Shown: positions 1-9,437 of the stretch, piece after piece
Layout: every line of letters starts with the position of its first letter
Position numbering within the stretch: the first letter of the stretch is position 1
DNA from: Clostridium sp. OF03-18AA
GTDB lineage: Bacteria > Bacillota > Clostridia > Lachnospirales > Lachnospiraceae
Direction of reading: 5' to 3'
Assembly: GCF_003478035.1 (NCBI RefSeq)
Contig: NZ_QUEP01000009.1
Coordinates: forward strand, 69,794 to 133,793
DNA length: 64,000 bases
Translations under genes and position numbers: made by a program
Notes under the pieces: generated by a model
The model's database searches: none
What the model was told of the DNA's origin: nothing
What the model saw: the letters and a program-made list of their open reading frames with translations, nothing else

Positions 1-1800
1 ATCGAGTTAAAGGCTGCGGACGCAGGCGTAACTCCGAAGGAGTTCGTTGACAACGTAGCAGGACAGATCAAGGAGATCTGGGACCTCATGAACACTTCCT
101 ATGATAAATTCATCCGTACCACAGATGATTACCATGAGAAACAGGTCCAGAAGATCTTCAAGAAATTATATGATCAGGGCGATATCTACAAAGGACATTA
201 TGAGGGACTTTACTGCACACCGTGTGAGTCCTTCTGGACTCCGTCCCAGGTCGTAGACGGAAAATGCCCGGACTGCGGACGTCCGGTACAGCCGGCAAAG
301 GAAGAGGCATATTTCTTCCGTATGAGTAAATATGCTCCGAAGCTCATCGAATATATCAACGAGCATCCAGAGTTTATCCAGCCGGTATCCAGAAAGAACG
401 AGATGATGAACAACTTCCTGCTTCCGGGACTTCAGGATCTCTGTGTATCCAGAACCTCCTTCAAGTGGGGAATTCCGGTCACTTTTGATCCGAAGCACGT
501 TACCTATGTATGGCTTGACGCGCTGACCAACTATATCACGGGAATCGGATATGACTGTGACGGAAACAGCGACGAGAAGTTTAAGAAATACTGGCCGGCA
601 GACCTTCATCTGATCGGTAAAGATATTATCCGCTTCCATACCATTTACTGGCCGATCTTCTTAATGGCTCTCGGTCTTCCGCTTCCGAAGCAGGTATTCG
701 GACATCCGTGGCTGTTACAGGGCGACGGCAAGATGAGTAAGTCTAAAGGAAACGTCCTCTATGCAGATACGCTCGTTGACTTCTTCGGTGTAGATGCAGT
801 CCGCTACTTCGTACTTCATGAGATGCCGTTTGAGAACGATGGCGTGATCTCCTGGGATCTTATGGTTGAACGCATGAACTCTGACCTTGCCAACATTCTC
901 GGAAACCTTGTAAATCGTACTGTTTCCATGACAAATAAATATTTTGGCGGAATTGTCGAGAACAAGGGCGCTGCAGAGCCGGTGGATGAAGAGTTAAAGG
1001 CAACCGTTCTTGAGACGGTCAAGAAAGTAGACGAGAAGATGAACAAGCTCCGCGTTGCAGACGCGATCACAGAGATCTTCAATATCTTCCGCCGCAGCAA
1101 CAAATATATCGATGAGACAACTCCGTGGACACTCGCAAAGGACGAGGCAAAGAAGGACCGTCTTGCAACCGTTCTTTACAATCTCACAGAGGCGATCACC
1201 ATCGGTGCGTCCCTGTTATTCTCCTTCATGCCGGAAACTTCTGAGAAGATCCTCGCTCAGTTAAACACAGAGAAGAGATCGCTGGAGAACATGAATACCT
1301 TCGGTCTGTACCCGAACGGAAACAAGGTTACAGAGAAGCCGGAGATCCTGTTTGCCCGTATGGACATCAAGGACGTTATGGAGAAGGTTGAGGCCATGAA
1401 GGCAGCAGCCGCAGCAGAGAAACAGGAAGAGAAGAAGGAAGAAGAGAAGCCGGGCATGGACGTTGAGAAGAAGCCGGAGATCACATATGATGATTTCGCA
1501 AAGCTTCAGTTCCAGATCGGTGAGATCGTGAAGTGTGAAGAGGTTCCGAAGTCCAAAAAATTACTTTGCTCCCAGGTTAAGATCGGTTCTGAGACAAGAC
1601 AGATCTTAAGCGGAATCAAGGCATGGTATAAACCGGAAGATATGGTCGGCAGAAAGGTTATGGTCGTTACGAACTTAAAACCGGCGAAGCTCGCAGGCAT
1701 GTTATCGGAAGGCATGATCCTCTGCGCGGAGGATGATGAGGGCAACCTCGCATTAATGACACCGGCAAAGGATATCAAGTCCGGTTCTGAGGTCTGCTAA
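1..1800 (+). CDS. metG: Methionyl-tRNA synthetase, 3' part (5' end outside window)
   Basis: Charges tRNA-Met with methionine in the cytoplasm. The frame is open from base 1, so the gene continues upstream; the first internal ATG (88) lies inside the catalytic domain and is not the real start. About 599 residues remain. Visible are a zinc knuckle (CTPC...CPDC, around residues 73-95), the class I signature KMSKS near 244, the anticodon-binding helical region, an Ala/Glu/Lys-rich linker, and a C-terminal tRNA-binding OB-fold (starting around ITYDDFAKLQFQIGEI) that mediates dimerisation. The HIGH motif is outside the window. The stop abuts the next gene's GTG. metG followed by tatD and rsmA is a conserved Firmicutes order. 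Confidence 0.97.
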   Translation: MELKAADAGVTPKEFVDNVAGQIKEIWDLMNTSYDKFIRTTDDYHEKQVQKIFKKLYDQGDIYKGHYEGLYCTPCESFWTPSQVVDGKCPDCGRPVQPAKEEAYFFRMSKYAPKLIEYINEHPEFIQPVSRKNEMMNNFLLPGLQDLCVSRTSFKWGIPVTFDPKHVTYVWLDALTNYITGIGYDCDGNSDEKFKKYWPADLHLIGKDIIRFHTIYWPIFLMALGLPLPKQVFGHPWLLQGDGKMSKSKGNVLYADTLVDFFGVDAVRYFVLHEMPFENDGVISWDLMVERMNSDLANILGNLVNRTVSMTNKYFGGIVENKGAAEPVDEELKATVLETVKKVDEKMNKLRVADAITEIFNIFRRSNKYIDETTPWTLAKDEAKKDRLATVLYNLTEAITIGASLLFSFMPETSEKILAQLNTEKRSLENMNTFGLYPNGNKVTEKPEILFARMDIKDVMEKVEAMKAAAAAEKQEEKKEEEKPGMDVEKKPEITYDDFAKLQFQIGEIVKCEEVPKSKKLLCSQVKIGSETRQILSGIKAWYKPEDMVGRKVMVVTNLKPAKLAGMLSEGMILCAEDDEGNLALMTPAKDIKSGSEVC

Positions 1801-2583
1801 GTGAAGGTACGTTTTTCGGCGGAACAGCTAAAAAACATTGCTCTGGTCAGCATGGTCATCGACCATGCTGCCGTTGGGCTTATTGAACAGTCAGAACTGG
1901 CTTCGGGCGCTGCCTGGAGTCTCTGTGGGACAGCCATGCGCCTTGTGGGGCGTGTGGCTTTTCCTCTCTTTGCGTTTATGATCGCGGAGGGCGCAGTGCA
2001 CACGAGGGACCGGAGAAGGTATGCACTGAGGCTGCTTCTGCTGGCGGTTATTTCGGAGATCCCCTTTGATCTTGTTGCGGGGGGAACATGGCTTTTTCCG
2101 GTGGATCAGAATACGGTGTTCACATTACTTCTGGGACTTCTGGCAGTCTGGGTCGGCGATCTGATCTGTGGGACCGGATCTGGAGTGTCATACGGAAACC
2201 GGGAAAAAACAGGAGATGGCGGCAGGAAGGCGGTAGGCCAGAGGAGATTTCCGTTGGAATATGAGCGGTATATCCGGGTTCTGGCGGCGGTTCCTTTCGG
2301 ACTGGCAGCCTATTATCTGAAGACGGATTATGGGTTTATGGGCGTGCTGTTGATCGTTATATTGTATACATTGCGCACGGAACCACAGTTTCGCACGGCT
2401 GTCTGCATTGTGTTTTTATTTTGTATGTATATGGATTTCTATGGCGCTGCGGCTTGCGTTGCAATTTTCCTGATAAACCGTTACAATGGAGAAAAAGGCA
2501 GTGGGAACGGAAGAATTTTCTATCTGTTTTATCCGCTGCATCTGCTGGTGATCCGGGGAATCAAGATGGCTGTGGGACTGTAG
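1801..2583 (+). CDS. TraX family membrane protein
   Basis: A 260-residue integral membrane protein starting with GTG directly after the metG stop. The N-terminus carries the TraX-type pattern LKNIALVSMVIDHAAV, then several hydrophobic segments and a GRVAFPLFAFMIAEG motif typical of the family. TraX was first known as a pilin N-acetylase of F plasmids; chromosomal copies are common in Lachnospiraceae and their substrates are unknown. Residues 115-150 are a polar, Gly/Arg-rich loop that looks like an insertion. No strong Shine-Dalgarno is seen, so translation may depend on coupling to metG. Family is recognised; function is not. Confidence 0.8.
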   Translation: MKVRFSAEQLKNIALVSMVIDHAAVGLIEQSELASGAAWSLCGTAMRLVGRVAFPLFAFMIAEGAVHTRDRRRYALRLLLLAVISEIPFDLVAGGTWLFPVDQNTVFTLLLGLLAVWVGDLICGTGSGVSYGNREKTGDGGRKAVGQRRFPLEYERYIRVLAAVPFGLAAYYLKTDYGFMGVLLIVILYTLRTEPQFRTAVCIVFLFCMYMDFYGAAACVAIFLINRYNGEKGSGNGRIFYLFYPLHLLVIRGIKMAVGL

Positions 2584-2665
2584 AAAATGAGATGGTGCAA
2601 AAAAGTCTTACGGATGCCAGCTCCGGATGAAAAAGAAAACGACATATGACTTGAGGACAGAAAGA

Positions 2666-3442
2666 ATGGACTATATTTTTGACACACATGCCCATTACGA
2701 CGATGAGGCATTTGACGCGGACCGGGAGGAAGTGCTCACGGGACTGAAAGAACAGGGAGTCGGAACCGTTGTGAATGTCGGAGCGAGCATCGCGTCAACA
2801 AAGACAACGCTGGCACTGGCCGAGGCGCATCCCTTCATGTATGCGGCGGTGGGCGTGCATCCGAACGAGACGACGGAGCTTACGGATGCGGACATGAAAT
2901 GGCTGGAATCTCTGGCAGAAAACCCGAAGGTTGTGGCGATCGGTGAGATCGGTCTTGACTACTACTGGGACGAGCCGGAACGAGAGATCCAGAAACACTG
3001 GTTTTCGGCGCAGCTTGAGATCGCAAAGAAGACGGGACTCCCGGTGATCATCCACAGCCGTGATGCGGCGAAGGACACGTTAGATATTATGAAAGTGGAA
3101 CACAACGGTGCCACCGGCGGCGTGATCCACTGCTTTTCCTACGGAGTGGAGATGGCGAGAGAATATCTGAATATGGGATATTACATCGGGATCGGCGGAG
3201 TACTGACCTTCAAGAACGCGAAAAAGTTGATTGAGGTGGCGGAATACGCACCACTAGACAGGATTGTTCTTGAGACGGACTGCCCATATCTGGCACCGGT
3301 GCCGAATCGCGGAAAGAGAAATTATTCCGGAAATCTGCCGTATGTGGCGGAGAAACTGGCAGAGATCAAGGGTGTTTCCAAGGAAGAGATCATCCGAGAG
3401 ACGGCGAAGAACGCTAGAGCGCTGTATCGGATCACAGAGTAG
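2666..3442 (+). CDS. tatD: TatD family metal-dependent hydrolase (DNase)
   Basis: A 258-residue TIM-barrel metal hydrolase of the TatD/YcfH family, which act as deoxyribonucleases or D-aminoacyl-tRNA deacylase-like enzymes. The N-terminal FDTHAHYDD holds the first metal ligands; GEIGLDYYW, PVIIHSRDA, GVIHCFSYG and LETDCPYLAP are the other family motifs. I chose the ATG at 2666, which begins the expected MDYIFDTHAHYD and has GAGGA about 9 nt upstream; an upstream ATG at 2627 would add 13 atypical residues. It lies between metG and rsmA, its usual place in Firmicutes. Confidence 0.95.
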   Translation: MDYIFDTHAHYDDEAFDADREEVLTGLKEQGVGTVVNVGASIASTKTTLALAEAHPFMYAAVGVHPNETTELTDADMKWLESLAENPKVVAIGEIGLDYYWDEPEREIQKHWFSAQLEIAKKTGLPVIIHSRDAAKDTLDIMKVEHNGATGGVIHCFSYGVEMAREYLNMGYYIGIGGVLTFKNAKKLIEVAEYAPLDRIVLETDCPYLAPVPNRGKRNYSGNLPYVAEKLAEIKGVSKEEIIRETAKNARALYRITE

Positions 3443-3531
3443 GAGTTTCGGGACGATCAGACCGATCGGACTGCGATATCGGAATGGTATCAAATTTTGT
3501 ATACAAGATGCACCTCATGCAACAAAAGCAC

Positions 3532-3547
3532 CTGCGCAAAAGCGCAG
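3532..3547. other. Small perfect hairpin upstream of rsmA
   Basis: CTGCGC-AAAA-GCGCAG, a 6-bp perfect stem with a tetraloop, 25 nt before the rsmA start. There is no T-run, so it is not a canonical terminator. It may be an RNA stability or processing element. Confidence 0.35.
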
Positions 3548-3571
3548 TCAAAAATAGAAAGAGAGAAATAA

Positions 3572-4438
3572 ATGGCAAATCTGGGAAACCCAAAGAATAC
3601 CATAGAGATCATACAGAAGTATGAATTCATGTTTCAGAAAAAGTTCGGTCAGAACTTTTTGATCGATACCCATGTACTGGAGAAGATCATCTCTGCAGCC
3701 GGGATCACAAAGGATGACTGCGTTCTTGAGATCGGACCTGGAATCGGAACCATGACCCAGTACCTTGCGGAGAATGCCGGACATGTTGTAGCTGTTGAGA
3801 TCGACCGGAACCTGATCCCCATCTTAAAGGAGACACTGGCGGATTACGACAACGTGACCGTCATCAACGAGGATATCTTAAGAGTCGATATCAAGGCACT
3901 GGCCGAGGAATACAACGGCGGAAAGCCGATCAAGGTCGTTGCGAACCTGCCGTACTATATCACGACCCCAATCATCATGGGGCTCTTTGAGAGCGGAGTG
4001 CCGATCGACAATATTACCGTCATGGTCCAGAAGGAAGTTGCGGATCGCATGAAGGAAGGACCGGGGTCCAAGGATTACGGCGCTCTGTCCCTGGCTGTCC
4101 AGTATTACGCGGAGCCGGAGATCGTAGCGAACGTACCGCCGAACTGCTTTATCCCGCGCCCGAATGTGGGATCAGCGGTGATCCGGCTTACAAGACATAA
4201 GGAGATGCCGGTGGAGGTGAAGGATCCTGCCATGATGTTTAAGATCATCCGCGCATCCTTCAATCAGAGAAGAAAGACGCTGCAGAACGGTCTCGGAAAT
4301 GCGCCTGAACTTCCGTATACAAAGGAACAGATCGCGGCAGCGATCGCAGAGATGGGACTCACTCCGACGATCCGCGGCGAGGTGTTAAGCCTTGCACAGT
4401 TTGCGCAGTTGTCGGATATTCTTGGAGAGATGAAATAA
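3572..4438 (+). CDS. rsmA: 16S rRNA dimethyladenosine transferase
   Basis: RsmA (KsgA) dimethylates the two adjacent adenines in the 3' hairpin of 16S rRNA during small-subunit maturation. The protein is 288 residues, normal for the family. Motifs: KKFGQNFLID at the N-terminus, SAM-binding ILEIGPGIGTMT-like (LEIGPGIGTMT), the acidic VEIDRNL, and the catalytic NLPYYITTP. The C-terminal small helical domain is complete. A purine-rich ribosome site (AGAGAG) precedes ATG 3572. The ribonuclease M5 gene (rnmV), usually between tatD and rsmA, is absent here. Confidence 0.97.
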   Translation: MANLGNPKNTIEIIQKYEFMFQKKFGQNFLIDTHVLEKIISAAGITKDDCVLEIGPGIGTMTQYLAENAGHVVAVEIDRNLIPILKETLADYDNVTVINEDILRVDIKALAEEYNGGKPIKVVANLPYYITTPIIMGLFESGVPIDNITVMVQKEVADRMKEGPGSKDYGALSLAVQYYAEPEIVANVPPNCFIPRPNVGSAVIRLTRHKEMPVEVKDPAMMFKIIRASFNQRRKTLQNGLGNAPELPYTKEQIAAAIAEMGLTPTIRGEVLSLAQFAQLSDILGEMK

Positions 4439-4557
4439 GAAGCATGCGGATATCTGGTCATGCGGGAAAATGAGTCTGTCGGCAGCATGGACTTTGTATA
4501 CAAGCCAGAGCGCTATGGTGAAGCAGAAGAATAGAATATTGGACGGGAGGAAGCATT

Positions 4558-5250
4558 ATGGGATTTACAGAACTGTCACACGCGTTTATCGCGGCAAAAT
4601 ATTATGTTTACCTGAAGGAAATCTTCGGTGACCGCGGCGAGGCGGCATTTTTGCATGCTACCCGATATTACGGCGAACAGCGTGGACGTCGGATGGCGCA
4701 GCGGGCGATCCGGGACGGAAAACCTCTGACTTATGAGACATACTGCCAATACGGTGAATGGGTCAACACGGAAGAGGTAAAAGCACAAGGACTCGGAAAC
4801 CAGTCCGAGACGACAAGCTTAAGCCCGGACTTTCAGATCCACATCCATGTCTGTCCGTGGCACACCCAGTTTAAGAATATGGGACTCCCGGAAGCGGGGC
4901 TTCTCTATTGTAAAGACCTGGATGCGTCCATTTCCCGAGGTTTCAACCCGGAGATTCGCTATGAGGTCTCCCAGACACTCCATGACCATGATTATTGTAT
5001 ACAGACGATCCGGAACGCCGGTTTGACGCCGGAGTCCAATATGGCAAAAAATCCGGCAGGCCTCAGATCTTTCGAGTACCACTGCGCTCACTCCTACTGG
5101 GCATACCGGGAAGTTTGTGAAGCAATCTTCGGGGAAGAGGGGACACGGATCGCTGAAAGAGTCCTTGATGATTTTGCCGCAGAGTATGGAAAAAAGATGG
5201 CAGACACGCTGGCAGGATATGCAAGGACGAATTTTAACATCGCAGACTAA
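4558..5250 (+). CDS. L-2-amino-thiazoline-4-carboxylate hydrolase family protein
   Basis: A 230-residue soluble protein that resembles the ATC hydrolase family. Visible hallmarks are HVCPWHTQF near residue 100 and YCKDLDASISRGFNP near 120, including conserved Cys, His and Asp residues. The founding enzyme opens the thiazoline ring on the way to L-cysteine, but most family members have unknown substrates. GGGAGG lies about 7 nt before ATG 4558. Monocistronic by spacing: 119 nt after rsmA, and followed by a hairpin at 5255-5282. The family call is from motif recall; the substrate is unknown. Confidence 0.75.
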   Translation: MGFTELSHAFIAAKYYVYLKEIFGDRGEAAFLHATRYYGEQRGRRMAQRAIRDGKPLTYETYCQYGEWVNTEEVKAQGLGNQSETTSLSPDFQIHIHVCPWHTQFKNMGLPEAGLLYCKDLDASISRGFNPEIRYEVSQTLHDHDYCIQTIRNAGLTPESNMAKNPAGLRSFEYHCAHSYWAYREVCEAIFGEEGTRIAERVLDDFAAEYGKKMADTLAGYARTNFNIAD

Positions 5251-5254
5251 GAAA

Positions 5255-5282
5255 TCAGCAGCTTTGCAAAAAGAGCTGCTGA
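5255..5282 (+). terminator. Hairpin after the ATC-hydrolase-family gene
   Basis: Perfect 8-bp inverted repeat TCAGCAGC...GCTGCTGA starting 4 nt after the stop codon. It is followed by AAATATTG rather than a T-run, so termination is possible but not certain. Confidence 0.45.
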
Positions 5283-5352
5283 AATATTGCTGTTAGAAAG
5301 AAGAACAAGGTATATCGAAATACATTTTGAAGAATATTGAGGAGCAACACTT

Positions 5353-6666
5353 ATGAAACAGATCAACATGCTGGAATCCCCGGTCCGCCAGGTATTTTTC
5401 AGTTACCTGGTGCCGTCCATCAGCGCAACACTCGTGACCTCCATTTATATTCTGGCGGACACGATGATGATCGGACGCGGAGTCGGTGGTTCCGGTATTG
5501 CGGCGATGAATATTTTACTGCCGCTCTACAACACATATTTCGGGATCGGAATGATGTGCGGAGTCGGCGGCAGCGTCCTCTTTGGGTTTTCCAGAGGACG
5601 CTGCGATGAAAAACGCGCCAGAAGTTATTTTACGGCGGCACTCTGTGTGGTGCTTGCTCTGTCAGCAGTCTTTCTGATATTGGGAAGAATCTTTTTCAAA
5701 CCTCTGATTACTTTTATGGGAAATACCCCACTCTTAAATGAATACACCGTGCCTTACGGAACTGTGCTCACAACAGCGGCTCCCATGTTTGCCCTGTCTT
5801 CATTCCTTCAGGCATTCGTCCGAAATGACGGTGCGCCGAAGCTTGCCATGGCGGGCGTGATTAGTGGAGGCGTCACCAATGTGATCCTGGATTATGTATA
5901 CATTTTTATCATGAAATGGGGAATGGGAGGTGCGGCGCTGGCGACAGCCACCGGAACGACACTCACGGTGCTGATCCTCGCAAGCCATTTTTTCTCGAAA
6001 GATAACCACTTGAAGCTGGAATTTAGCGATGTGTGGAGACGGGTGCCGGAGGTGCTCGGAAATGGGCTCGCAAGCTTTATTCTGGAGATCTCCAACGGCT
6101 TCGTGATGCTGCTGTTTAACCGCCAGCTCCTCGCTTACGTGGGAGAGATGGGAATCACGGTCTATGGAATCATCACAAACACCGCGCTTGTGGCATCGTC
6201 CATTTCCAACGGTATCGCTCAGGCAGTACAGCCGCTGCTTTCCGCGAACTTTGGCGCGGGAAACCTGAAGAGAGTCGGCGAGGCGAGAAAACTGGGAGTT
6301 CGGACCGGATTTGCCGCAGGCTTCATATTCACTGCGATCGGCATGCTGATCCCGGTACAGTTGTCCTATCTGTTTCTGGACCCGACACCGGAGATCCTCA
6401 CAATGGCGGTCCCGGCGATCCGGCTGTATTTCCTCTGCTTCTTAGTCAGCGAGTGGAACATCATCAGCGGAATGTATTTCCAGTCTACTGTAAGACCGCG
6501 GTTTTCTTTAACGATCACACTGCTTCGAGGCGTAATCTTAAACAGCGTGTTTGTATTCCTACTTCCGGCACTCTTTGGAGTGGACGGAATCTGGCTTACG
6601 GTGACTGTATCAGAGTTCATCACGGCGGGCGTTGCGTTTGTGCTTATGAAAAGGGAAAAACATTAA
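5353..6666 (+). CDS. MATE family efflux transporter (1)
   Basis: A 437-residue polytopic membrane protein with the 12-helix layout of MATE Na+/H+-drug antiporters. It starts LESPVRQVFFSYLVPSI, with the two pseudo-repeats typical of the fold; the second contains FNRQLLAYVGEMGI and SNGIAQAVQPLLSANFGAG, the family's conserved QxxQPxxxxNxGA element. GAGGAGCAAC precedes ATG 5353. It probably exports cationic drugs, metabolites or peptides; the substrate cannot be read from sequence. It is one of three distinct MATE proteins in the first 20 kb. Confidence 0.93.
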   Translation: MKQINMLESPVRQVFFSYLVPSISATLVTSIYILADTMMIGRGVGGSGIAAMNILLPLYNTYFGIGMMCGVGGSVLFGFSRGRCDEKRARSYFTAALCVVLALSAVFLILGRIFFKPLITFMGNTPLLNEYTVPYGTVLTTAAPMFALSSFLQAFVRNDGAPKLAMAGVISGGVTNVILDYVYIFIMKWGMGGAALATATGTTLTVLILASHFFSKDNHLKLEFSDVWRRVPEVLGNGLASFILEISNGFVMLLFNRQLLAYVGEMGITVYGIITNTALVASSISNGIAQAVQPLLSANFGAGNLKRVGEARKLGVRTGFAAGFIFTAIGMLIPVQLSYLFLDPTPEILTMAVPAIRLYFLCFLVSEWNIISGMYFQSTVRPRFSLTITLLRGVILNSVFVFLLPALFGVDGIWLTVTVSEFITAGVAFVLMKREKH

Positions 6667-6683
6667 TATATTAAAAAATATGT

Positions 6684-6742
6684 AAACAACGGACTCAGGG
6701 ATCTTTGAGAAAAAGGATTTCGGATTCCGTTGTTTCTTTTTT
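6684..6742 (+). terminator. Rho-independent terminator after MATE 1
   Basis: Stem AAACAACGGA (6684-6693) pairs with TCCGTTGTTT (6726-6735), followed by CTTTTTT. Confidence 0.8.
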
Positions 6743-6833
6743 CATTGCCGCGTTCCCAGAAGAACCTTCCGGTGGCAGGTTTTGCAGGTGTATCTGGAAG
6801 AAACAGGAGATAAATTCGTTAAACTTATTTCAA

Positions 6834-6862
6834 TTGACACTATAACGGCCTATTGGTAAAAT
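6834..6862 (+). promoter_or_regulatory. Sigma-A promoter of ddh
   Basis: TTGACA (6834-6839), 17-nt spacer, TAAAAT (6857-6862), about 40 nt upstream of the ddh start. Near-consensus. Confidence 0.75.
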
Positions 6863-6903
6863 GGAGATAGCGACATTAAATAAAGAAAGAAGAGGAGAAC
6901 AAT

Positions 6904-7890
6904 ATGACGATCAGAATCGGAATTATGGGTTATGGAAATCTTGGACGCGGCGTTGAGTGCGCCATCAAACAGAATCCGGATATGGAGCTTGCGGCAGTAT
7001 TTACAAGAAGAGATCCGAAAAATGTCAGGATCCTGACCGAAAGCGCAAAGGTTTACCATGCGGACGAAGCGAAGCATATGACAGATAAGATCGATGTCCT
7101 GATCCTTTGCGGCGGAAGTGCGACAGATCTTCCGGTGCAGACACCGGAGTATGCGAAATATTTCACCGTAGTGGACAGCTTTGACACACACGCGAGAATT
7201 CCGGAGCATTTTGCAGCTGTCGATGCAGCGGCAAAGGAAGCAGGAAATGTAGCAGTGATCTCCGCAGGCTGGGATCCGGGTATGTTCTCCTTAAATCGTG
7301 TATACGCAAATGCAATTCTCCCGGATGGTAAAGACTATACATTCTGGGGCAAAGGTGTAAGTCAGGGGCATTCCGACGCGATCCGCCGCATTGATGGCGT
7401 GAAGGACGCAAGACAGTATACAGTCCCGGTTGAGAGCGTGCTGGAGAGAATCAGAAACGGCGAGACTCCGGAGCTCACAACGAGAGAGAAACACACAAGA
7501 GAGTGCTATGTTGTTGCTGAAGAGGGTGCTGATCTTGCACGCATCGAAAAAGAGATCGTAACGATGCCGAACTACTTCTCCGACTATGACACAACGGTTC
7601 ATTTCATCAGCGAGGAAGAGATGAAGCGTGACCACTCCACACTCCCGCACGGCGGTTTCGTGATCAGAAACGGAAAGACCGGATGGAATCAGGAGAATAC
7701 ACATGTGATTGAGTATCGTCTGAAACTGGATTCCAACCCGGAGTTCACTTCCTCCGTGATCGTTTGCTGTGCCCGCGCCGCATTCCGCATGAAACAGGAG
7801 GGAATGAGCGGATGCAAGACTATTCTTGACATTCCGCCGGCATACCTTTCCGCAAAGAGCGGCGAGGAACTCAGAAAGAATCTCCTGTAA
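6904..7890 (+). CDS. ddh: meso-Diaminopimelate D-dehydrogenase
   Basis: NADPH-dependent enzyme that aminates tetrahydrodipicolinate to meso-diaminopimelate in one step, feeding peptidoglycan and lysine. The 328-residue length is right. The N-terminal IGIMGYGNLGRGVE is the dinucleotide-binding loop; FTRRDP supports NADPH use; CGGSATDLP, SFDTHARIPEH, SAGWDPGMFSLNR and KGVSQGHSDAIRRI are the substrate-site motifs of the family. AAGAGGAG lies upstream of ATG 6904, and it has its own promoter, so it is probably a single-gene transcript. An orthodox member of the family. Confidence 0.96.
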   Translation: MTIRIGIMGYGNLGRGVECAIKQNPDMELAAVFTRRDPKNVRILTESAKVYHADEAKHMTDKIDVLILCGGSATDLPVQTPEYAKYFTVVDSFDTHARIPEHFAAVDAAAKEAGNVAVISAGWDPGMFSLNRVYANAILPDGKDYTFWGKGVSQGHSDAIRRIDGVKDARQYTVPVESVLERIRNGETPELTTREKHTRECYVVAEEGADLARIEKEIVTMPNYFSDYDTTVHFISEEEMKRDHSTLPHGGFVIRNGKTGWNQENTHVIEYRLKLDSNPEFTSSVIVCCARAAFRMKQEGMSGCKTILDIPPAYLSAKSGEELRKNLL

Positions 7891-7940
7891 TCATAAAAAG
7901 AACCTTTAAAGGCGGCGAAAGAGCCGGCCTTTGATCAATC

Positions 7941-7987
7941 ATACCTCCGCCCTGTGTCCGCAGCCGACAGATACAGGGCGGAAGTAT
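7941..7987. terminator. Long hairpin between ddh and MATE 2
   Basis: ATACCTCCGCCCTGT (7941-7955) pairs with ACAGGGCGGAAGTAT (7973-7987) with a single mismatch. No T-run follows. Just upstream, AAAGGC...GCCTTT (7918-7932 area) forms a second, smaller hairpin. Likely the ddh 3' end. Confidence 0.5.
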
Positions 7988-8057
7988 CAATTGCCATGCA
8001 TTCAGAAAAGACTGCAAACGGGATCCATGCATGGCGGATTTTGTAGAGGGTGAAGAT

Positions 8058-9434
8058 ATGACACTTAAGAAGAATCATCCGGCAGGCTACAACGGGATTA
8101 CGGACGGCGTGATCTGGCAGCAGCTCCTGCTCTTTTTCTTTCCGATCCTGTTCGGGACATTTTTCCAGCAGCTTTACAACACGGCGGATGCCATGATCGT
8201 TGGAAAATTCGTTGGAAAAGAAGCACTTTCCGCGGTAGGGGGTACGACAGGAACGTTGATCAACCTGTTAGTTGGTTTCTTCGTCGGAATGTCCTCCGGC
8301 GCGGCCGTTGTCGTATCCCAGTTCTATGGGGCAAAGGAAGACCAGCAGGTGCAGAAATCGGTCCACACATCGTTCTGTCTGGCGCTGGCCGGCGGTGTGG
8401 CACTCTTAGTGATCGGTGAGATCTTCACTCCGGCTGCAATCCGGGCTATGGGTGCTCCCGAAGAGATCCTTGGATATTCTGTGACATATCTCAGGATCTA
8501 TTTTCTGGGTATCATAGGAAATTTGGTCTATAACATGGGCGCTGCGATCTTACGAGCTGTGGGAGATTCGAAGAGACCACTCTATTTCCTTGTGGCGAGC
8601 TGCCTGACCAATATTGCTCTGGATCTCCTGTTTGTAGTCTGTTTTCATATGGAAGTTGCTGGGGCGGCGCTTGCGACGATCATGTCCCAGCTTTTATCGG
8701 CAGTACTCGTTATGATAACGCTGATCCGGACAAAAGAATCTTACCGTTTTATCCCAAAGGAACTCCGTGTGGAGCCGGTATTATTAAAGAGGATCATAAA
8801 GATCGGTCTTCCGGCGGGACTCCAGTCCATGATGTACTCGATCTCCAATATCCTGATTCAGGCAAACATCAATGGATACGGAACGAATACGATTGCGTCC
8901 TGGGCAGTTTATGGAAAGATTGATGGTATCTTCTGGATGACCATGGATGCCATGGGAATTTCTGTGACGACTTTTGCGGGACAGAATTTCGGTGCAGGAA
9001 AGATCAAACGTCTGAAAAAGGGCACCTATGTGGGGCTTCTCATGTCGACGATCATTACGGCAGCACTTGGTGTATTTATGTTTACGGCAGGTCCGGTACT
9101 CATCAGTCTCTTTACCAACGATGTGGATGTCATGGCGGAGAGCATGAGTATTATCCGCTTCCTGGTGCCGTTCTGGTTCTGCTACATCTGCGTCAACGTA
9201 TATCCGTGTACGCTGCGCGGCGTGGGCGATGCCCTGATCCCAATGCTGATCATCTGTGTTGGAACCTGTATCCTGCGTGTGCTCTGGGTATTCGGCGCGG
9301 GCGCGATTCATCCGGGGCTGTATACAACGCTGACGAGTTATCCGTTAAGCTGGACTATCACTTCGCTGGCATTCCTGGTATACTATTACCGGTTTAGTGC
9401 GATGAGAAAGTTAAATAAACTGATTGAAGAATAA
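8058..9434 (+). CDS. MATE family efflux transporter (2)
   Basis: A 458-residue MATE exporter distinct from the copy at 5353. Motifs include FFPILFGTFFQQLYNTADAM, VGKFVGKEALSAVGG, AILRAVGDSKRPL and TTFAGQNFGAGK, which belong to the NorM/DinF-like bacterial branch. I chose ATG 8058, with GAGGGTGA 5-11 nt upstream; an in-frame ATG at 8031 has no ribosome site and adds nine polar residues. Exported substrate unknown. The stop codon lies 3 nt before a mini copy of the dispersed palindromic element. Confidence 0.93.
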   Translation: MTLKKNHPAGYNGITDGVIWQQLLLFFFPILFGTFFQQLYNTADAMIVGKFVGKEALSAVGGTTGTLINLLVGFFVGMSSGAAVVVSQFYGAKEDQQVQKSVHTSFCLALAGGVALLVIGEIFTPAAIRAMGAPEEILGYSVTYLRIYFLGIIGNLVYNMGAAILRAVGDSKRPLYFLVASCLTNIALDLLFVVCFHMEVAGAALATIMSQLLSAVLVMITLIRTKESYRFIPKELRVEPVLLKRIIKIGLPAGLQSMMYSISNILIQANINGYGTNTIASWAVYGKIDGIFWMTMDAMGISVTTFAGQNFGAGKIKRLKKGTYVGLLMSTIITAALGVFMFTAGPVLISLFTNDVDVMAESMSIIRFLVPFWFCYICVNVYPCTLRGVGDALIPMLIICVGTCILRVLWVFGAGAIHPGLYTTLTSYPLSWTITSLAFLVYYYRFSAMRKLNKLIEE

Positions 9435-9437
9435 GCA

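Noticed and set aside
2627..2665. Upstream in-frame ATG for tatD
   Set aside because: The added residues do not match the family, and the ATG at 2666 has a better ribosome site.
4439..4534. Frame stays open for 31 codons after the rsmA stop, with ATG 4460 giving a 24-residue ORF
   Set aside because: No ribosome site before ATG 4460, no recognised homology, and the length is within chance; readthrough cannot be supported.
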